This document shows positions 43,614-52,746 of a stretch of 64,000 bases of DNA, piece by piece. A model generated the notes under the pieces. The model was not told the origin of the DNA and did no database searches. It worked only from the letters and a program-made list of their open reading frames with translations. Both the position numbers and the translations under genes were made by a program. Source of the stretch: RYN-230 sp963814645 (GTDB taxonomy: Bacteria > Actinomycetota > Actinomycetes > Streptosporangiales > Streptosporangiaceae); contig CAWFDX010000004.1 in NCBI GenBank assembly GCA_963814645.1, positions 186,001 to 250,000 on the forward strand. The letters are read 5' to 3'. The stretch's first letter is position 1. Every line of letters begins with the position of its first letter.

Positions 43614-46600
43614 GTGTCGTCATCTAATCCGCACGGCCAGCACGTCGTTACCGCGGTGATCGTCGCCCATGATGGCGCCGCGTGGCTGCCGCGCATCGCC
43701 GAGGCGTTGCTCGGCCAGACCAGGCCGGTACAGCGGGTAGTCGCGGTGGATACCGGGAGCCGGGACCGCAGCGGCGCCGTGCTCGCCGAACTGCTCGGCC
43801 GCTCGGTCGTGTTCGGCATGGACAGGCGGACCGGGTACGGCGCCGCGGTGGCGCAGGCGCTCCGGCACCGGGCGGCCAACACCAATGTGCCCGGCCCGGC
43901 CGGCGTGGCGCACGGCGAGCGCACCGAGTGGATCTGGCTGCTGCACGACGACAGCGAGCCGGAGACCGACGCGCTGGAGCAACTGCTGCGTGGGGCGGCC
44001 GAGGCGCGTGGTACGGCCGTGCTCGGCCCCAAGGTGATGGACTGGTCGGACCGCCGGGTGCTGCTCGAAACCGGCGTGACCATCGACACGGCGGGCCGCC
44101 GGATCACCAACATCGAGCCGCGCGAGGTGGACCAGGGCCAGCACGACGGGGACCGCGACGTGCTGGCCGTGGGCAGCGCCGGCCTGCTGGTCCGCCGGGA
44201 CGTCTGGGACCAGCTCGGCGGGTTCGACCAGGCCATGCTGCTGTTCCGGGACGACGTGGACTTCTGCTGGCGGGCGCACGCGGCCGGGCACCGGGTCCGG
44301 GTCGTCACCGACGCGGTCGTCTACCACCTGGAAGCCACCGCGCGGAACCGGCGGGCCGCCTCGGCCGCGTCCCGGCCGCGCCGGATGGACCGGCACAACG
44401 CGCTGCTCACCCTGCTCGGCAACCTGCCGCTGCTGCCCGCCCTGTCCGCGCTGGCCGGCAACCTGGTGCTGTCCGCGCTGCGCACCATGTTCTTCCTGCT
44501 GGCCAAGCGCCCGCGGGCGGCCCTGGACGAGTTCGGCGGCGTCGGCTCGGTGCTCGGCCATCCGTTCGCACTGCTTGGCGTGCGGCGGCGGCGGGCCCGC
44601 GGCCGGCGCGCCGCGTACGGCAAGCTGCGGGCTGACCTGCCGCCGGGCCGCTCGCTGCGGCGGCTGGCCGAGTTCGCGGCCAGCGTGTTCTACACCTCGA
44701 CCCAGATCGACACCAGGGGCAGCCATCACGCCACGGATGACCCGGACGAAGACGAGTACCTGCTCACCGACACCGGGTTCGCGCAGCGGATCCTGACCAA
44801 TCCCGGGGTGCTGCTGTTCGCCGCGCTCACCGTGATCACGGTGGCCGCCGAGCGGCGGCTGATCACCGCGGGCACGCTGACCGGCGGCGCGCTCACCCCG
44901 GCCTTCGGCGGCGTGTCCGCGCTGTGGCACGAGTACCTGCAGAGCTTCCACCCGGTCGGCATCGGCTCGGCCAGCAGCGCCCCGCCGTACGTGGCGCTGA
45001 TCGCCGTGCTGGCCACCGTGCTGGGCGGCAAGCCCTGGCTGGCCATCGACGTCATGCTGATCGCCGCCGTGCCGGTGGCCGGGCTGACCGCCTACTTCGC
45101 GGCCCGCCGGATCACCACCTCGGTGTGGGCCCGGGTCTGGGCGGCGGCGGCCTACGCGCTGCTGCCGGTGGGCATGGGCGCGGTCGCGGCCGGCCGGTTC
45201 GGCGCCGCCGTGGTGTTCGCGCTTATCCCGCTCATCGGCATGGTGGCCGCGCGGATCTTCACCGCGGCCGGGCGGCGGGCCCGGCGGGCGGCGTGGGCCA
45301 CCGGCCTGTTCCTGGCCATCGCGGCCGCGTTCGTCCCGCTGATCTGGGTCGTCGCGCTGGCCGCCGCGATACTGGCCGCGGTCACCCTGGGCCGGCGCGG
45401 CGGCCGGGCCACGCTCATCAACCTCGGCATCGCCGTGGCGACCCCGGTCCTGCTGCTGCTGCCGTGGACGCTGCAGGTCGCCACCCAGCCCGCGCTGCTC
45501 TTCCTGGAGGTCGGCCAGAAGGTCCCTGGGCTGGCCATCATCGATCTGCCCGCCCGGTCGCTGCTGCTGCTGTCCCCGGGTGGCCCGGGGCTGCCGCCGT
45601 ACTGGGTGACCGGCGGCCTGGCCCTGGCCGCGCTGGCCGCGCTGCTGCTCACCGCGCGGCGTTCGCTGGTCCTGGCCGGCTGGGCGGTGGCGCTGCTCGG
45701 CCTGCTGATCGCGGTCGCGGCCAGCCGGGTGCTGATCACCCCGGCCGGCGCCCTCCGGCCGGTCGCCGCCTGGCCCGGAATCGCCCTGGCCGTGGCGGCC
45801 GCGGGCCTGGTGCTGGCCGCGGTGGTGGCCGCCGACGTGCTGCCCGGCCAGCTGGGCGGCGGCCGCTGGCGCCGCCCAGCCGGCCTCGGCGTGCTGGTGA
45901 TCGCGCTGGCCGCGGCCAGCGCGCCGCTGCTGGCCGCGGGCGAATGGCTGACCACCGGGGTGCGCGGGCCGGTCACCGCGTCCAGCGGGCCGGTGCTGCC
46001 CGCCTTCGTCAGCGTGTCCGCCGACACCGGGCTGCGGCTGCGCACCCTGGTGCTGCGCCAGGGCCCGGACGGGGTGACGTTCGAGGTGCTCCGGGACAGC
46101 GACCCGCTGATCGGGTACTCCGACCTGAGCCAGCCGGCGGCCGGCCAGCGGGCGCTGGACAGCGCCGTGTCCACCCTGGTCGCGCCGAACGGCGAGGATG
46201 CCCTGGACCAGGGCCGGTCGCTGGCCGCGCTGGGCATCGGCTATGTGCTGCTGCCCACGCCGGTGAACGGGACGCTGGCCAGCACGCTGAACGACGTCCC
46301 GGCGCTGCGGCCGGTGAGCAGGACCGGGACGTTCCAGCTGTGGCGGGTCGCCGACACCACCGCCCAGGCCCGGGTCATCGAGCCGGACGGCACCGTGGTC
46401 CCAGTGTCCGCCAGCCAGGTCGGGGTGTCCGGCGCGGCCGCGCCGCGCACCGGCGGCACGCTGGTGCTGGCTGAGCCGGCCGGCGGCTGGTCGGCCACGC
46501 TGAACGGCACCGCGCTGCAGTCGCTGCCGCCGGTGGACGGCTGGGCCCAGGCGTTCCGGCTGCCGTCCGGCGGCGGCACCCTGGTCGTCTCGCACAGCCA

Positions 46601-48308
46601 GCTGGGCCGGGACCTGATCGTGGCGCTGGAAGCGCTGGCCTTCCTGGTCGTGGCGGCGCTCGCGCTGCCCGGTACCCGGGTGCCGGCGGAGAGCGGCGCG
46701 GCGGCCGCTGCCCAGGCCGAGCCCGCGGGCCGCCGCGAGCGTAGCCGGGATGGTGGCCGGGAACGGCGCGATGGCGGCCGGGACAGCGGCCGGGAACGAC
46801 GGGAGGGTGGCCGGGAACGCCGCGACGGTGGCCGGGGCCGGCCCGCGGAGGCTCCGGTGGGCGTGCTGGCCGCGGATCCGGCCGGGGCGGCCACGGCCGG
46901 CCACCGGGCCGGGGCGGATGCCGGATCGGCGACCACCGTGCTGGCCAGCGCGGTGGCGGCCGATGAGGCCGGAACGGGCGCGGCTGATGGCCCGGCCAGC
47001 ACGGCCGTGGCCAGCACCGGGCTGCTCGGCCGGGGTGCAGCGGGCCGGGCCGTGGGGGCCAGGCGTGGCGCCCGCGCCGCGGCCGCGGGTGCGGCGGCCG
47101 TGGGCGCCGCCACTGGACCGGGCCAGGGCGGGCCGGAGCAGGACCCGGATGAGGGCCGGAGCAAGCGCCGCCTGTTCCGCCGGGGCGGGAAGGCAGCCGA
47201 GGCCAGCGCGCCGGAGCAGGCAGAGCGCGGGTCACCGGCGCGGCGCGGGCGGTCGGGCACCCAGCCGGTGCCCAGGCAGCCGGAGCCAGCCGGCCGGTAC
47301 CCGGCGGCCGGATATCCCGGCCGGGTCGGCGGCGGCTACCCGGAGCAGGACAGCGGTGGGTACCCCGCGCAGGACAGCGGCGGTTACCCGGCGCAGGAGA
47401 GCGGCGGCTACCCGGCCCAGGAGAGCGGCGGGTACCCGGCCCAGGAGAGCGGCGGGTATCCAGCCCAGCCGGGCCGGCGGTACGCGGATGACCCCAGCGG
47501 CGGGTACCCGGTCCAGGGTTACCCGGATGAGTCCAGCGGCGGGGATCCAGCGCAGCCGGGCCGGCGGTACGCGGACGAGCCGAGCGGCGGGTACCCGGTC
47601 CAGGGTTACCCGGATGAGTCCAGCGGCGGGGATCCAGCCCGGCCGGGCCGGCGGTACGCGGACGAGCCGAGCGGCGGCTACCCGGCGCACCGGTATCCGG
47701 ATGAGTCCAGCGGGGGGTACCCGGCCCGGCCCGGCCCGGGGTACTCCAGCGGGTCCAGCGGTGGCTACCCGGCGGAGCCGGGCCGCGGCTACCCTTCGGG
47801 CCGCGGCAGCGGGTATCCCGGCGCGGGGCGCGGCGGATACTCCGGGGAGGGCGGCGGCCGGCACGTGAGCCGGGGACGGCTGCCCGGCGACGACGACGCG
47901 CTGCCGCCGCCGCAGCGCGGCGCCCCGCGCGGGACCGGCCGCGGCGGCCCAGCCGGTTACCCGGACCCGGGCTACCGGGGGGCTGACTACCCGGACCCGG
48001 GTTACCCCGGCAGCGGCTACGGCGGCCACCCGGGCGGCGGCGGCGGCGACCTCGCCCCGCTGCCGCCGGATGACCCGGGCCGGCCCGCGGGCGGCACCGG
48101 CCGCCGGGCCCGCCGGGACACCGGTGGCTACCCGGACCAGGGCGGCTACCCCGGCGCCGGCCAGTACGGCGACAGCGGTGGCTACTCGGACCTGGGCGGC
48201 TACCCGGACCGCCGGGAGTACCCGGCCCAGGACGACCCGGATGCCGACGGAGTGCCCGCGGCATGGGGCGGCGAGGCCCGGGACGAGCCCGGGGAGGCTG
48301 AGTGGTGA
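43614..48308 (+). CDS. Giant GT2 membrane glycosyltransferase with repetitive tail
   Basis: 1564 residues in three parts. Residues about 10-260 are a GT2 domain: VTAVIVAHDGAAWLPRIAEA, VAVDTGSRDRSG, WLLHDDSEPETDALEQLL and LLFRDDVDFCWRAHAAGHR. Residues about 270-1060 contain many hydrophobic spans, with a large outside part (SDLSQPAAGQRALDSAVST). After residue about 1060 comes a cytoplasm-like disordered tail: Arg/Asp/Gly repeats (RERRDGGRDSGRERREGG), Ala-rich sequence, then Tyr/Gly/Pro repeats to the end. The same family sits next to whiB2 in many actinobacteria, but the tail here is far longer than the usual one I know. Start GTG 43614. It overlaps the next gene by 7 bases. Confidence 0.82.
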   Translation: MSSSNPHGQHVVTAVIVAHDGAAWLPRIAEALLGQTRPVQRVVAVDTGSRDRSGAVLAELLGRSVVFGMDRRTGYGAAVAQALRHRAANTNVPGPAGVAHGERTEWIWLLHDDSEPETDALEQLLRGAAEARGTAVLGPKVMDWSDRRVLLETGVTIDTAGRRITNIEPREVDQGQHDGDRDVLAVGSAGLLVRRDVWDQLGGFDQAMLLFRDDVDFCWRAHAAGHRVRVVTDAVVYHLEATARNRRAASAASRPRRMDRHNALLTLLGNLPLLPALSALAGNLVLSALRTMFFLLAKRPRAALDEFGGVGSVLGHPFALLGVRRRRARGRRAAYGKLRADLPPGRSLRRLAEFAASVFYTSTQIDTRGSHHATDDPDEDEYLLTDTGFAQRILTNPGVLLFAALTVITVAAERRLITAGTLTGGALTPAFGGVSALWHEYLQSFHPVGIGSASSAPPYVALIAVLATVLGGKPWLAIDVMLIAAVPVAGLTAYFAARRITTSVWARVWAAAAYALLPVGMGAVAAGRFGAAVVFALIPLIGMVAARIFTAAGRRARRAAWATGLFLAIAAAFVPLIWVVALAAAILAAVTLGRRGGRATLINLGIAVATPVLLLLPWTLQVATQPALLFLEVGQKVPGLAIIDLPARSLLLLSPGGPGLPPYWVTGGLALAALAALLLTARRSLVLAGWAVALLGLLIAVAASRVLITPAGALRPVAAWPGIALAVAAAGLVLAAVVAADVLPGQLGGGRWRRPAGLGVLVIALAAASAPLLAAGEWLTTGVRGPVTASSGPVLPAFVSVSADTGLRLRTLVLRQGPDGVTFEVLRDSDPLIGYSDLSQPAAGQRALDSAVSTLVAPNGEDALDQGRSLAALGIGYVLLPTPVNGTLASTLNDVPALRPVSRTGTFQLWRVADTTAQARVIEPDGTVVPVSASQVGVSGAAAPRTGGTLVLAEPAGGWSATLNGTALQSLPPVDGWAQAFRLPSGGGTLVVSHSQLGRDLIVALEALAFLVVAALALPGTRVPAESGAAAAAQAEPAGRRERSRDGGRERRDGGRDSGRERREGGRERRDGGRGRPAEAPVGVLAADPAGAATAGHRAGADAGSATTVLASAVAADEAGTGAADGPASTAVASTGLLGRGAAGRAVGARRGARAAAAGAAAVGAATGPGQGGPEQDPDEGRSKRRLFRRGGKAAEASAPEQAERGSPARRGRSGTQPVPRQPEPAGRYPAAGYPGRVGGGYPEQDSGGYPAQDSGGYPAQESGGYPAQESGGYPAQESGGYPAQPGRRYADDPSGGYPVQGYPDESSGGDPAQPGRRYADEPSGGYPVQGYPDESSGGDPARPGRRYADEPSGGYPAHRYPDESSGGYPARPGPGYSSGSSGGYPAEPGRGYPSGRGSGYPGAGRGGYSGEGGGRHVSRGRLPGDDDALPPPQRGAPRGTGRGGPAGYPDPGYRGADYPDPGYPGSGYGGHPGGGGGDLAPLPPDDPGRPAGGTGRRARRDTGGYPDQGGYPGAGQYGDSGGYSDLGGYPDRREYPAQDDPDADGVPAAWGGEARDEPGEAEW
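47331..47729 (+). repeat. Nested tandem repeats in the giant GT2 gene
   Basis: From 47331 to 47468 a 24-bp unit encoding GGYPAQES recurs five and three-quarter times. From 47469 an 87-bp unit (29 residues, starting PGRRYADEPSGGYPVQGYPD) occurs three times at 47469, 47556 and 47643, the third divergent. Looser GGYP repeats continue to about 48230. Confidence 0.85.
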
Positions 48309-49936
48309 GGAACCTGGGCGGCAGCCGGGTCCTGGCCGCGGTCATCGTCGTGCTGCTGCTGGGCGCGGTGTACGGGCTGGCCGGGCTGCGGCACAGCATG
48401 TCGCTCAGCGCCGGGTCGGCGCCGCGGGCGCCGCGGCTGGCGACGGTCACCTCGGTGCAGCGGGTCTGCCCGGCTCCGGGTGCCACCACCAGCCCTAACG
48501 GCGGCATCGCGGTGATGACCTCCCCGGCCGCCGGGGGATCCGGGCAGGCCGGCGCGGCGCTGAACGTGACCCGGCTGACCGGCACCGGCAGCGCCGCGGC
48601 CGGCCCACGGGTGCTCAGCGTCACCCAGCCCGGGGTGCCCCGGCTGGCCCAGGTGACCGTGGACCGGGCCACGGCCCGTAAGACTGCGCAGGCCAAGACG
48701 GCACAAACCAAGACGGCCACCGGGACCGGCGGGACCAAGAAGGGGACCACCGGGACCAAGAAGAAGACCGGCACACAGCAGACGACAGCGCCGGCCCAGC
48801 AGAGCAGCGCGCTGGCCGCCACCGCGGTCAGCGGCGGCGTGGTCATCCAGGCCAGTGGCGCGCTCGCCCAGGGCCTGGAGGCGGAGCAGACCAGCACGGG
48901 CAGCCTGCCCACGGACGCCTGCACCAGCCCGGGAACCAACTTCTGGTTCACCGGGCCGGGCCAGCGCACCGCCGCCCAGATCCAGCTGTACCTGATGAAC
49001 GCCGGCAGCCAGGTGGCCGACGTGGCGGTGGACATCTCCACCGATGCCGGGCCGCTCCAGGAGACCACCGATACCGGGATCAGTGTGCCGCCACACGGCA
49101 TGATCGTGCAGTCGCTGGCCAGCACGCTGCGCAACTCCCGGGCCATCTCGCTGCACGTGCGGACCAGTGTGGGCCAGGTCGCGGCGGCCGTCCAGGAGAG
49201 CACCGCGGGCGGCCAGGGCACCTGGCTGCCGGCCGCGCAGACGCCCGCGAAGCACCTGGTCATCCCCGGGCTGCCCGGGGTGGCCGGCGCCCGGGAGCTG
49301 TACATCGCGGTGCCCGGGGTGAAGGACGCCACCGTCCAGGTCACCGCCGTGACCTCACGCGGCAGCTACCAGCCGACCGGGGCCACCGGGATCGACCTGC
49401 CCGGCGGGTCCGCGGCCGAGATCACGGTGCCGTCGCTGGGCGGGATCCCGGCCGCGCTCCGGCTGACCACCAACACCTCGATCACCGCGGCGGTGCTGAT
49501 CCCCGGCGGCGGGGGAGCGCTGGGCGCGTTCACCGCGGCCGCGCCCGCCCTCGAGGAGCAGGGTGTGGTCGCGGACAACCTGACCGGGCCGGGCCGGTCC
49601 TCCACGCTGGTGCTGTCCGCCCCGCGGGGCGCGGCCCGGGTCAGCGTGGCTGAGGTCGCCTCGGCCGGGTCAGCCAGCCGGCAGACCCAGGACGTCACGG
49701 TCGCGGCGGGCAAGAGCGTCGTAGTCTCGCTGCGCGCGATCCGCGGCGCGCCGCGCGGCACCCCGTTCGCGGTGGTGATCACCCCGCAAGCCGGTTCCGG
49801 GCCGGTGTACGCCGGCCGGGTGATCATGGGCAACGGGGCCGGCGCCGCGCTGCAGGCCATGCTCCCGGTGGCCAGCGCGCTCACCACGGTGCCGCTGCCC
49901 CTGGTGCACCAGGCCGCCATCACGGCGTCCCCGTGA
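48302..49936 (+). CDS. DUF5719-like secreted/anchored protein
   Basis: 544 residues. An N-terminal signal-anchor (VLAAVIVVLLLGAVYGLAGL) leads to an outside region. A Lys/Thr-rich segment (TGTKKKTGTQQTTAPAQQSS) splits two beta-rich parts; NFWFTGPGQRTAAQIQLYLM and NSRAISLHVRTSVGQVAAAV are typical of the DUF5719 family found beside this GT2. Role unknown; the pairing suggests it assists the glycan made by the giant GT2. It starts GTG 48302 or 48305, overlapping the stop of the preceding gene. Confidence 0.78.
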   Translation: MVRNLGGSRVLAAVIVVLLLGAVYGLAGLRHSMSLSAGSAPRAPRLATVTSVQRVCPAPGATTSPNGGIAVMTSPAAGGSGQAGAALNVTRLTGTGSAAAGPRVLSVTQPGVPRLAQVTVDRATARKTAQAKTAQTKTATGTGGTKKGTTGTKKKTGTQQTTAPAQQSSALAATAVSGGVVIQASGALAQGLEAEQTSTGSLPTDACTSPGTNFWFTGPGQRTAAQIQLYLMNAGSQVADVAVDISTDAGPLQETTDTGISVPPHGMIVQSLASTLRNSRAISLHVRTSVGQVAAAVQESTAGGQGTWLPAAQTPAKHLVIPGLPGVAGARELYIAVPGVKDATVQVTAVTSRGSYQPTGATGIDLPGGSAAEITVPSLGGIPAALRLTTNTSITAAVLIPGGGGALGAFTAAAPALEEQGVVADNLTGPGRSSTLVLSAPRGAARVSVAEVASAGSASRQTQDVTVAAGKSVVVSLRAIRGAPRGTPFAVVITPQAGSGPVYAGRVIMGNGAGAALQAMLPVASALTTVPLPLVHQAAITASP

Positions 49937-49940
49937 CGGC

Positions 49941-50411
49941 TCAGTCGTCGGCGGCGTAGCCGGGGTCGATCTCGTCCGGGTCCAGGCCGAGCAGCCGGGC
50001 GAACTCTTCCACGATCACCTCGAAGATCAGCTCGCCCAGCTCATCCTCGCTGTCCGCGCGGGCGGCCAGCGGTCGCCGGTACACCACGATCCGCGGCGGC
50101 CGGACCGCCGGGCCGCCCACCCCGGGCGAGCCTGGGTCCAGCCGGGCCAGCGGGACGCCCTCGGCCACCCCCCCGGGCAGCCCGGGCCGGGGGATCTCCT
50201 CGACCGCGAACTCCACCCCGGACAGCTGAGCCTCCCAGCGCGGCTCCAGCCGGGCCACCGCCTCCAGGATGAGCTCATCGAAGCGTTCTGACCGGCTCCG
50301 GTGCAGCGGTACCCCGGGCGGGGCGAGCACCCCGCGCAGCCCGCGCCCGTGCCGGTCCCGCCGCCTGATCCGGGGGCGGCGGCCCGCGCTGTCCTCACCG
50401 CCGGTACGCAC
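49941..50411 (-). CDS. Zincin-like metallopeptidase-family protein without HExxH
   Basis: 156 residues. The family (minimal zincins, actinobacterial Rv3259-type) normally carries HExxH in a helix before LGLD/GIDD. Here that helix reads FEVIVEEFARLLGLDPDEID, so both histidines are replaced (Glu and Arg). FDELILEAVARLEPRWEAQL and PPRIVVYRRPLAAR match the family. Protease activity is therefore doubtful. It converges with the DUF5719 gene, with four bases between the stop codons. GTG 50411 is the start. Confidence 0.75.
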   Translation of the reverse strand: MRTGGEDSAGRRPRIRRRDRHGRGLRGVLAPPGVPLHRSRSERFDELILEAVARLEPRWEAQLSGVEFAVEEIPRPGLPGGVAEGVPLARLDPGSPGVGGPAVRPPRIVVYRRPLAARADSEDELGELIFEVIVEEFARLLGLDPDEIDPGYAADD

Positions 50412-50666
50412 AGTTGCCGAGCGTATCGCGCAGTGTCCCTAAAAGCCGTGTCCCGAGCCGGGTTCCGGACCGGCCGGGATGGCCGCGCAGCACGGCAAAA
50501 CGGGGCGCCGGCGAGACACGATCGCGCAGTGTGCCCCGGGTGGTGGCGTTACCGCCCGCGGATGGGTACGGTCAGCCGTTGTGAGCGATGCACGTGACCC
50601 CTCCTCCCCAGGCCGGTCGCATCGCCACGCCGCGAACCCGTCCGGCACCGTCCGCAGGGTGCTCCG

Positions 50667-51038
50667 GTGACCCCCCGCCGCTGCTCCCGGCCCGCGTGCA
50701 AGCATCCTGCGGTGTACACCCTGACGTACGTCTACCGGGACTCCACCGCGGTGCTCGGCCCGCTGGCCGCGTATGTCGAGCCGCACTGTTATGACCTGTG
50801 CTCGGCGCACGCCGACCGGCTGACCGCGCCGCGTGGCTGGGAAGTGGTCCGGCTGCCGGTGGACCCGGCCCCGGCCGAAGTGGACGACTTGGAGGCGCTG
50901 GCCAACGCGGTCCGCGAGGCCGGGCTGCCGCCCCCCGCCGAGCCGGTGGGCCAGGGCGTCGAGGTCGGCCGGCGGGGTCACCTGCGGGTGCTGCGCTCCG
51001 CGCCGGAGGGCCCGGAGCCGGATTCGCTAGCCGGGTAG
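50667..51038 (+). CDS. DUF3499 family protein
   Basis: 123 residues, actinobacteria-specific. The N-terminal part RRCSRPACKHPAVYTLTYVY and HCYDLCSAHADRLTAPRGWE hold four cysteines and a histidine likely to bind zinc. The C-terminus is variable. The same gene lies between the zincin and phosphomannomutase genes in Mycobacterium (Rv3258c). Function unknown. Start GTG 50667; promoter probably in the 255 bases before it, shared with the divergent zincin gene. Confidence 0.9.
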   Translation: MTPRRCSRPACKHPAVYTLTYVYRDSTAVLGPLAAYVEPHCYDLCSAHADRLTAPRGWEVVRLPVDPAPAEVDDLEALANAVREAGLPPPAEPVGQGVEVGRRGHLRVLRSAPEGPEPDSLAG

Positions 51039-51165
51039 GCTCGCGCGTATCCCAACATCAGACAAAGAGCTGGGCGAAGCGGCGCTGGCCACGGCATTGT
51101 TCGGTCGGTAACCAGGCCCGGCCCGGCATGACGGGGCAGCTACAGGCACGGGAGGCAGACGCTCA

Positions 51166-52521
51166 GTGGGCGACTACCAGAAGATCTTCAAGGCCTACGA
51201 CATCCGCGGCATCGTCCCGGACGAGCTCGACGAGCAGGTCGCGGAGTCGGTGGGCGCCGCGTTCGCCCGGCTGACCGGGGCGCGCAGCATGGTCACCGTG
51301 CACGACATGCGCACCTCGTCGGCGCCGCTGGCCGAGGCGTTCGCCCGCGGCGCCGCCGCCCAGGGTGCGGACGTCATCGAGGGCGGCCTGGGCTCGACCG
51401 ACATGCTGTACTACGCGAGCGGCGCGCTCGGCATCCCCGGCGCGATGATCACCGCCAGCCACAACCCGGCCAAATACAACGGCATCAAGCTGTGCCGGGA
51501 CGGCGCCCGGCCGGTCGGCGCGGACACCGGGCTGACCGAGCTGCGCGACATGGCGGCGGCCCGGGTGCCCAGCACCGGCGGGCCGGCCGGCACGATCACC
51601 GAGCGCAACCTGCTGTCCGGGTACGCGGACCACCTCAAGACGCTGGTCGATGTGTCCGCTATCCGGCCGCTCACGGTCGCGGTGGACGCGGGCAACGGGA
51701 TGGCCGGGCACACCGTGCCCAAGGTGTTCGAGGGCCTGCCGATCACCCTGGTGCCGCTGTACTTCGAGCTGGACGGCACCTTCCCGCACCACGAGGCCAA
51801 CCCCATCGACCCGGAGAACCTGCGCGACCTGCAGCGCGCGGTGCTCGACTCCGGGGCGGACATCGGGCTGGCCTTCGACGGCGACGCGGACCGCTGCTTC
51901 GTGGTCGATGAGCGCGGGCACCTCGTCTCGCCGTCCGTGCTCACCGCGCTCATCGCGGTCCGCGAGCTGGCCCGGGAACCCGGCGCCACAGTGATCCACA
52001 ACCTGATCACCTCGCAGGCGGTGCCGGAGATCATCGCCGAGCACGGCGGCACGGCGGTGCGTACCCGGGTCGGCCACTCGTTCATCAAGGCCCGGATGGC
52101 TGAGACCGGCGCCATCTTCGGCGGCGAGCACTCCGGGCACTTCTACTTCCGCGACTTCTGGTTCGCCGACTCCGGCATGCTGGCCGCGCTGCACGTGCTG
52201 GCCGCGCTGGGCGGCCAGGACGCCCCGCTGTCGGAGTTGCTGGCCGGGTACTCCCGGTATGTCGCCTCCGGCGAGATCAACAGCGAGGTGGCCGACCAGG
52301 CCGGGGCGACCGCCCAGGTCCGGGCGGAGTTCACCGGCCGCCCCGGGACCACCGCCGACGACCTGGACGGGCTGACCATCACCGGCGACGGCTGGTGGTT
52401 CAACTTGCGGCCGTCGAACACCGAGCCGTTGCTCCGGCTGAACGCGGAGGCCGCCGACGAGGCCACTATGCTCAGGCTGCGTGACGAGGTGCTGGGCATG
52501 GTGCGGGGCCAGCCCGGGTAA
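51166..52521 (+). CDS. manB: Phosphomannomutase / phosphoglucomutase
   Basis: 451 residues. Interconverts hexose 6- and 1-phosphates via a phosphoserine. The catalytic Ser loop is ITASHNPAKYNGIK, the metal loop LAFDGDADRCFVVDE, the sugar-binding loop FGGEHSGHFYF and the phosphate site RPSNTEPLLRLN. IFKAYDIRGIVPDEL opens the protein. It feeds mannose 1-phosphate to the guanylyltransferase at 34392. GTG 51166 starts it. Length and motifs normal. Confidence 0.93.
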   Translation: MGDYQKIFKAYDIRGIVPDELDEQVAESVGAAFARLTGARSMVTVHDMRTSSAPLAEAFARGAAAQGADVIEGGLGSTDMLYYASGALGIPGAMITASHNPAKYNGIKLCRDGARPVGADTGLTELRDMAAARVPSTGGPAGTITERNLLSGYADHLKTLVDVSAIRPLTVAVDAGNGMAGHTVPKVFEGLPITLVPLYFELDGTFPHHEANPIDPENLRDLQRAVLDSGADIGLAFDGDADRCFVVDERGHLVSPSVLTALIAVRELAREPGATVIHNLITSQAVPEIIAEHGGTAVRTRVGHSFIKARMAETGAIFGGEHSGHFYFRDFWFADSGMLAALHVLAALGGQDAPLSELLAGYSRYVASGEINSEVADQAGATAQVRAEFTGRPGTTADDLDGLTITGDGWWFNLRPSNTEPLLRLNAEAADEATMLRLRDEVLGMVRGQPG

Positions 52522-52560
52522 GTGGCCAGGCACGGCCGCAGACAACCGCCGGGAGGCGCT

Positions 52561-52746
52561 GTGAAGATCGACGACTGGCTGCTCGAAATACTGGCCTGCC
52601 CGCAGTGCCACGCGCCGTTGCGCGCCGACGAGGCAGCCAGCGAACTGGTCTGCACCAACCCGGACTGCGGGCTGGCCTACCCGGTCCGCGACGACATTCC
52701 GGTGCTGCTGGTGGACGAGGCGCGGCGGCCCGCGGCAGGTTCATGA
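52561..52746 (+). CDS. Trm112-family small zinc protein
   Basis: 61 residues. LLEILACPQCHAPLRADEAA and LVCTNPDCGLAYPVRDDIPV give a four-cysteine zinc site in the typical Trm112 / YcaR fold, used by methyltransferase or other partners as an activator subunit. GTG 52561 has GGGAGG upstream. Its TGA overlaps the ATG of the SIS gene (ATGA), so they are coupled. The partner is unknown. Confidence 0.87.
   Translation: MKIDDWLLEILACPQCHAPLRADEAASELVCTNPDCGLAYPVRDDIPVLLVDEARRPAAGS

Noticed and set aside
43620..46904. 1094-codon minus-strand frame
   Set aside because: Exact antisense of the giant GT2 gene; shadow composition only.
47331..47729. Possible CRISPR array
   Set aside because: Repeats are contiguous or nested multiples of three within an open frame, without unique spacers.
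46375..49344. 989-codon minus-strand frame across two genes
   Set aside because: It crosses the GT2/DUF5719 boundary antisense and consists largely of Pro/Arg/Gly low complexity produced by the tail repeats.
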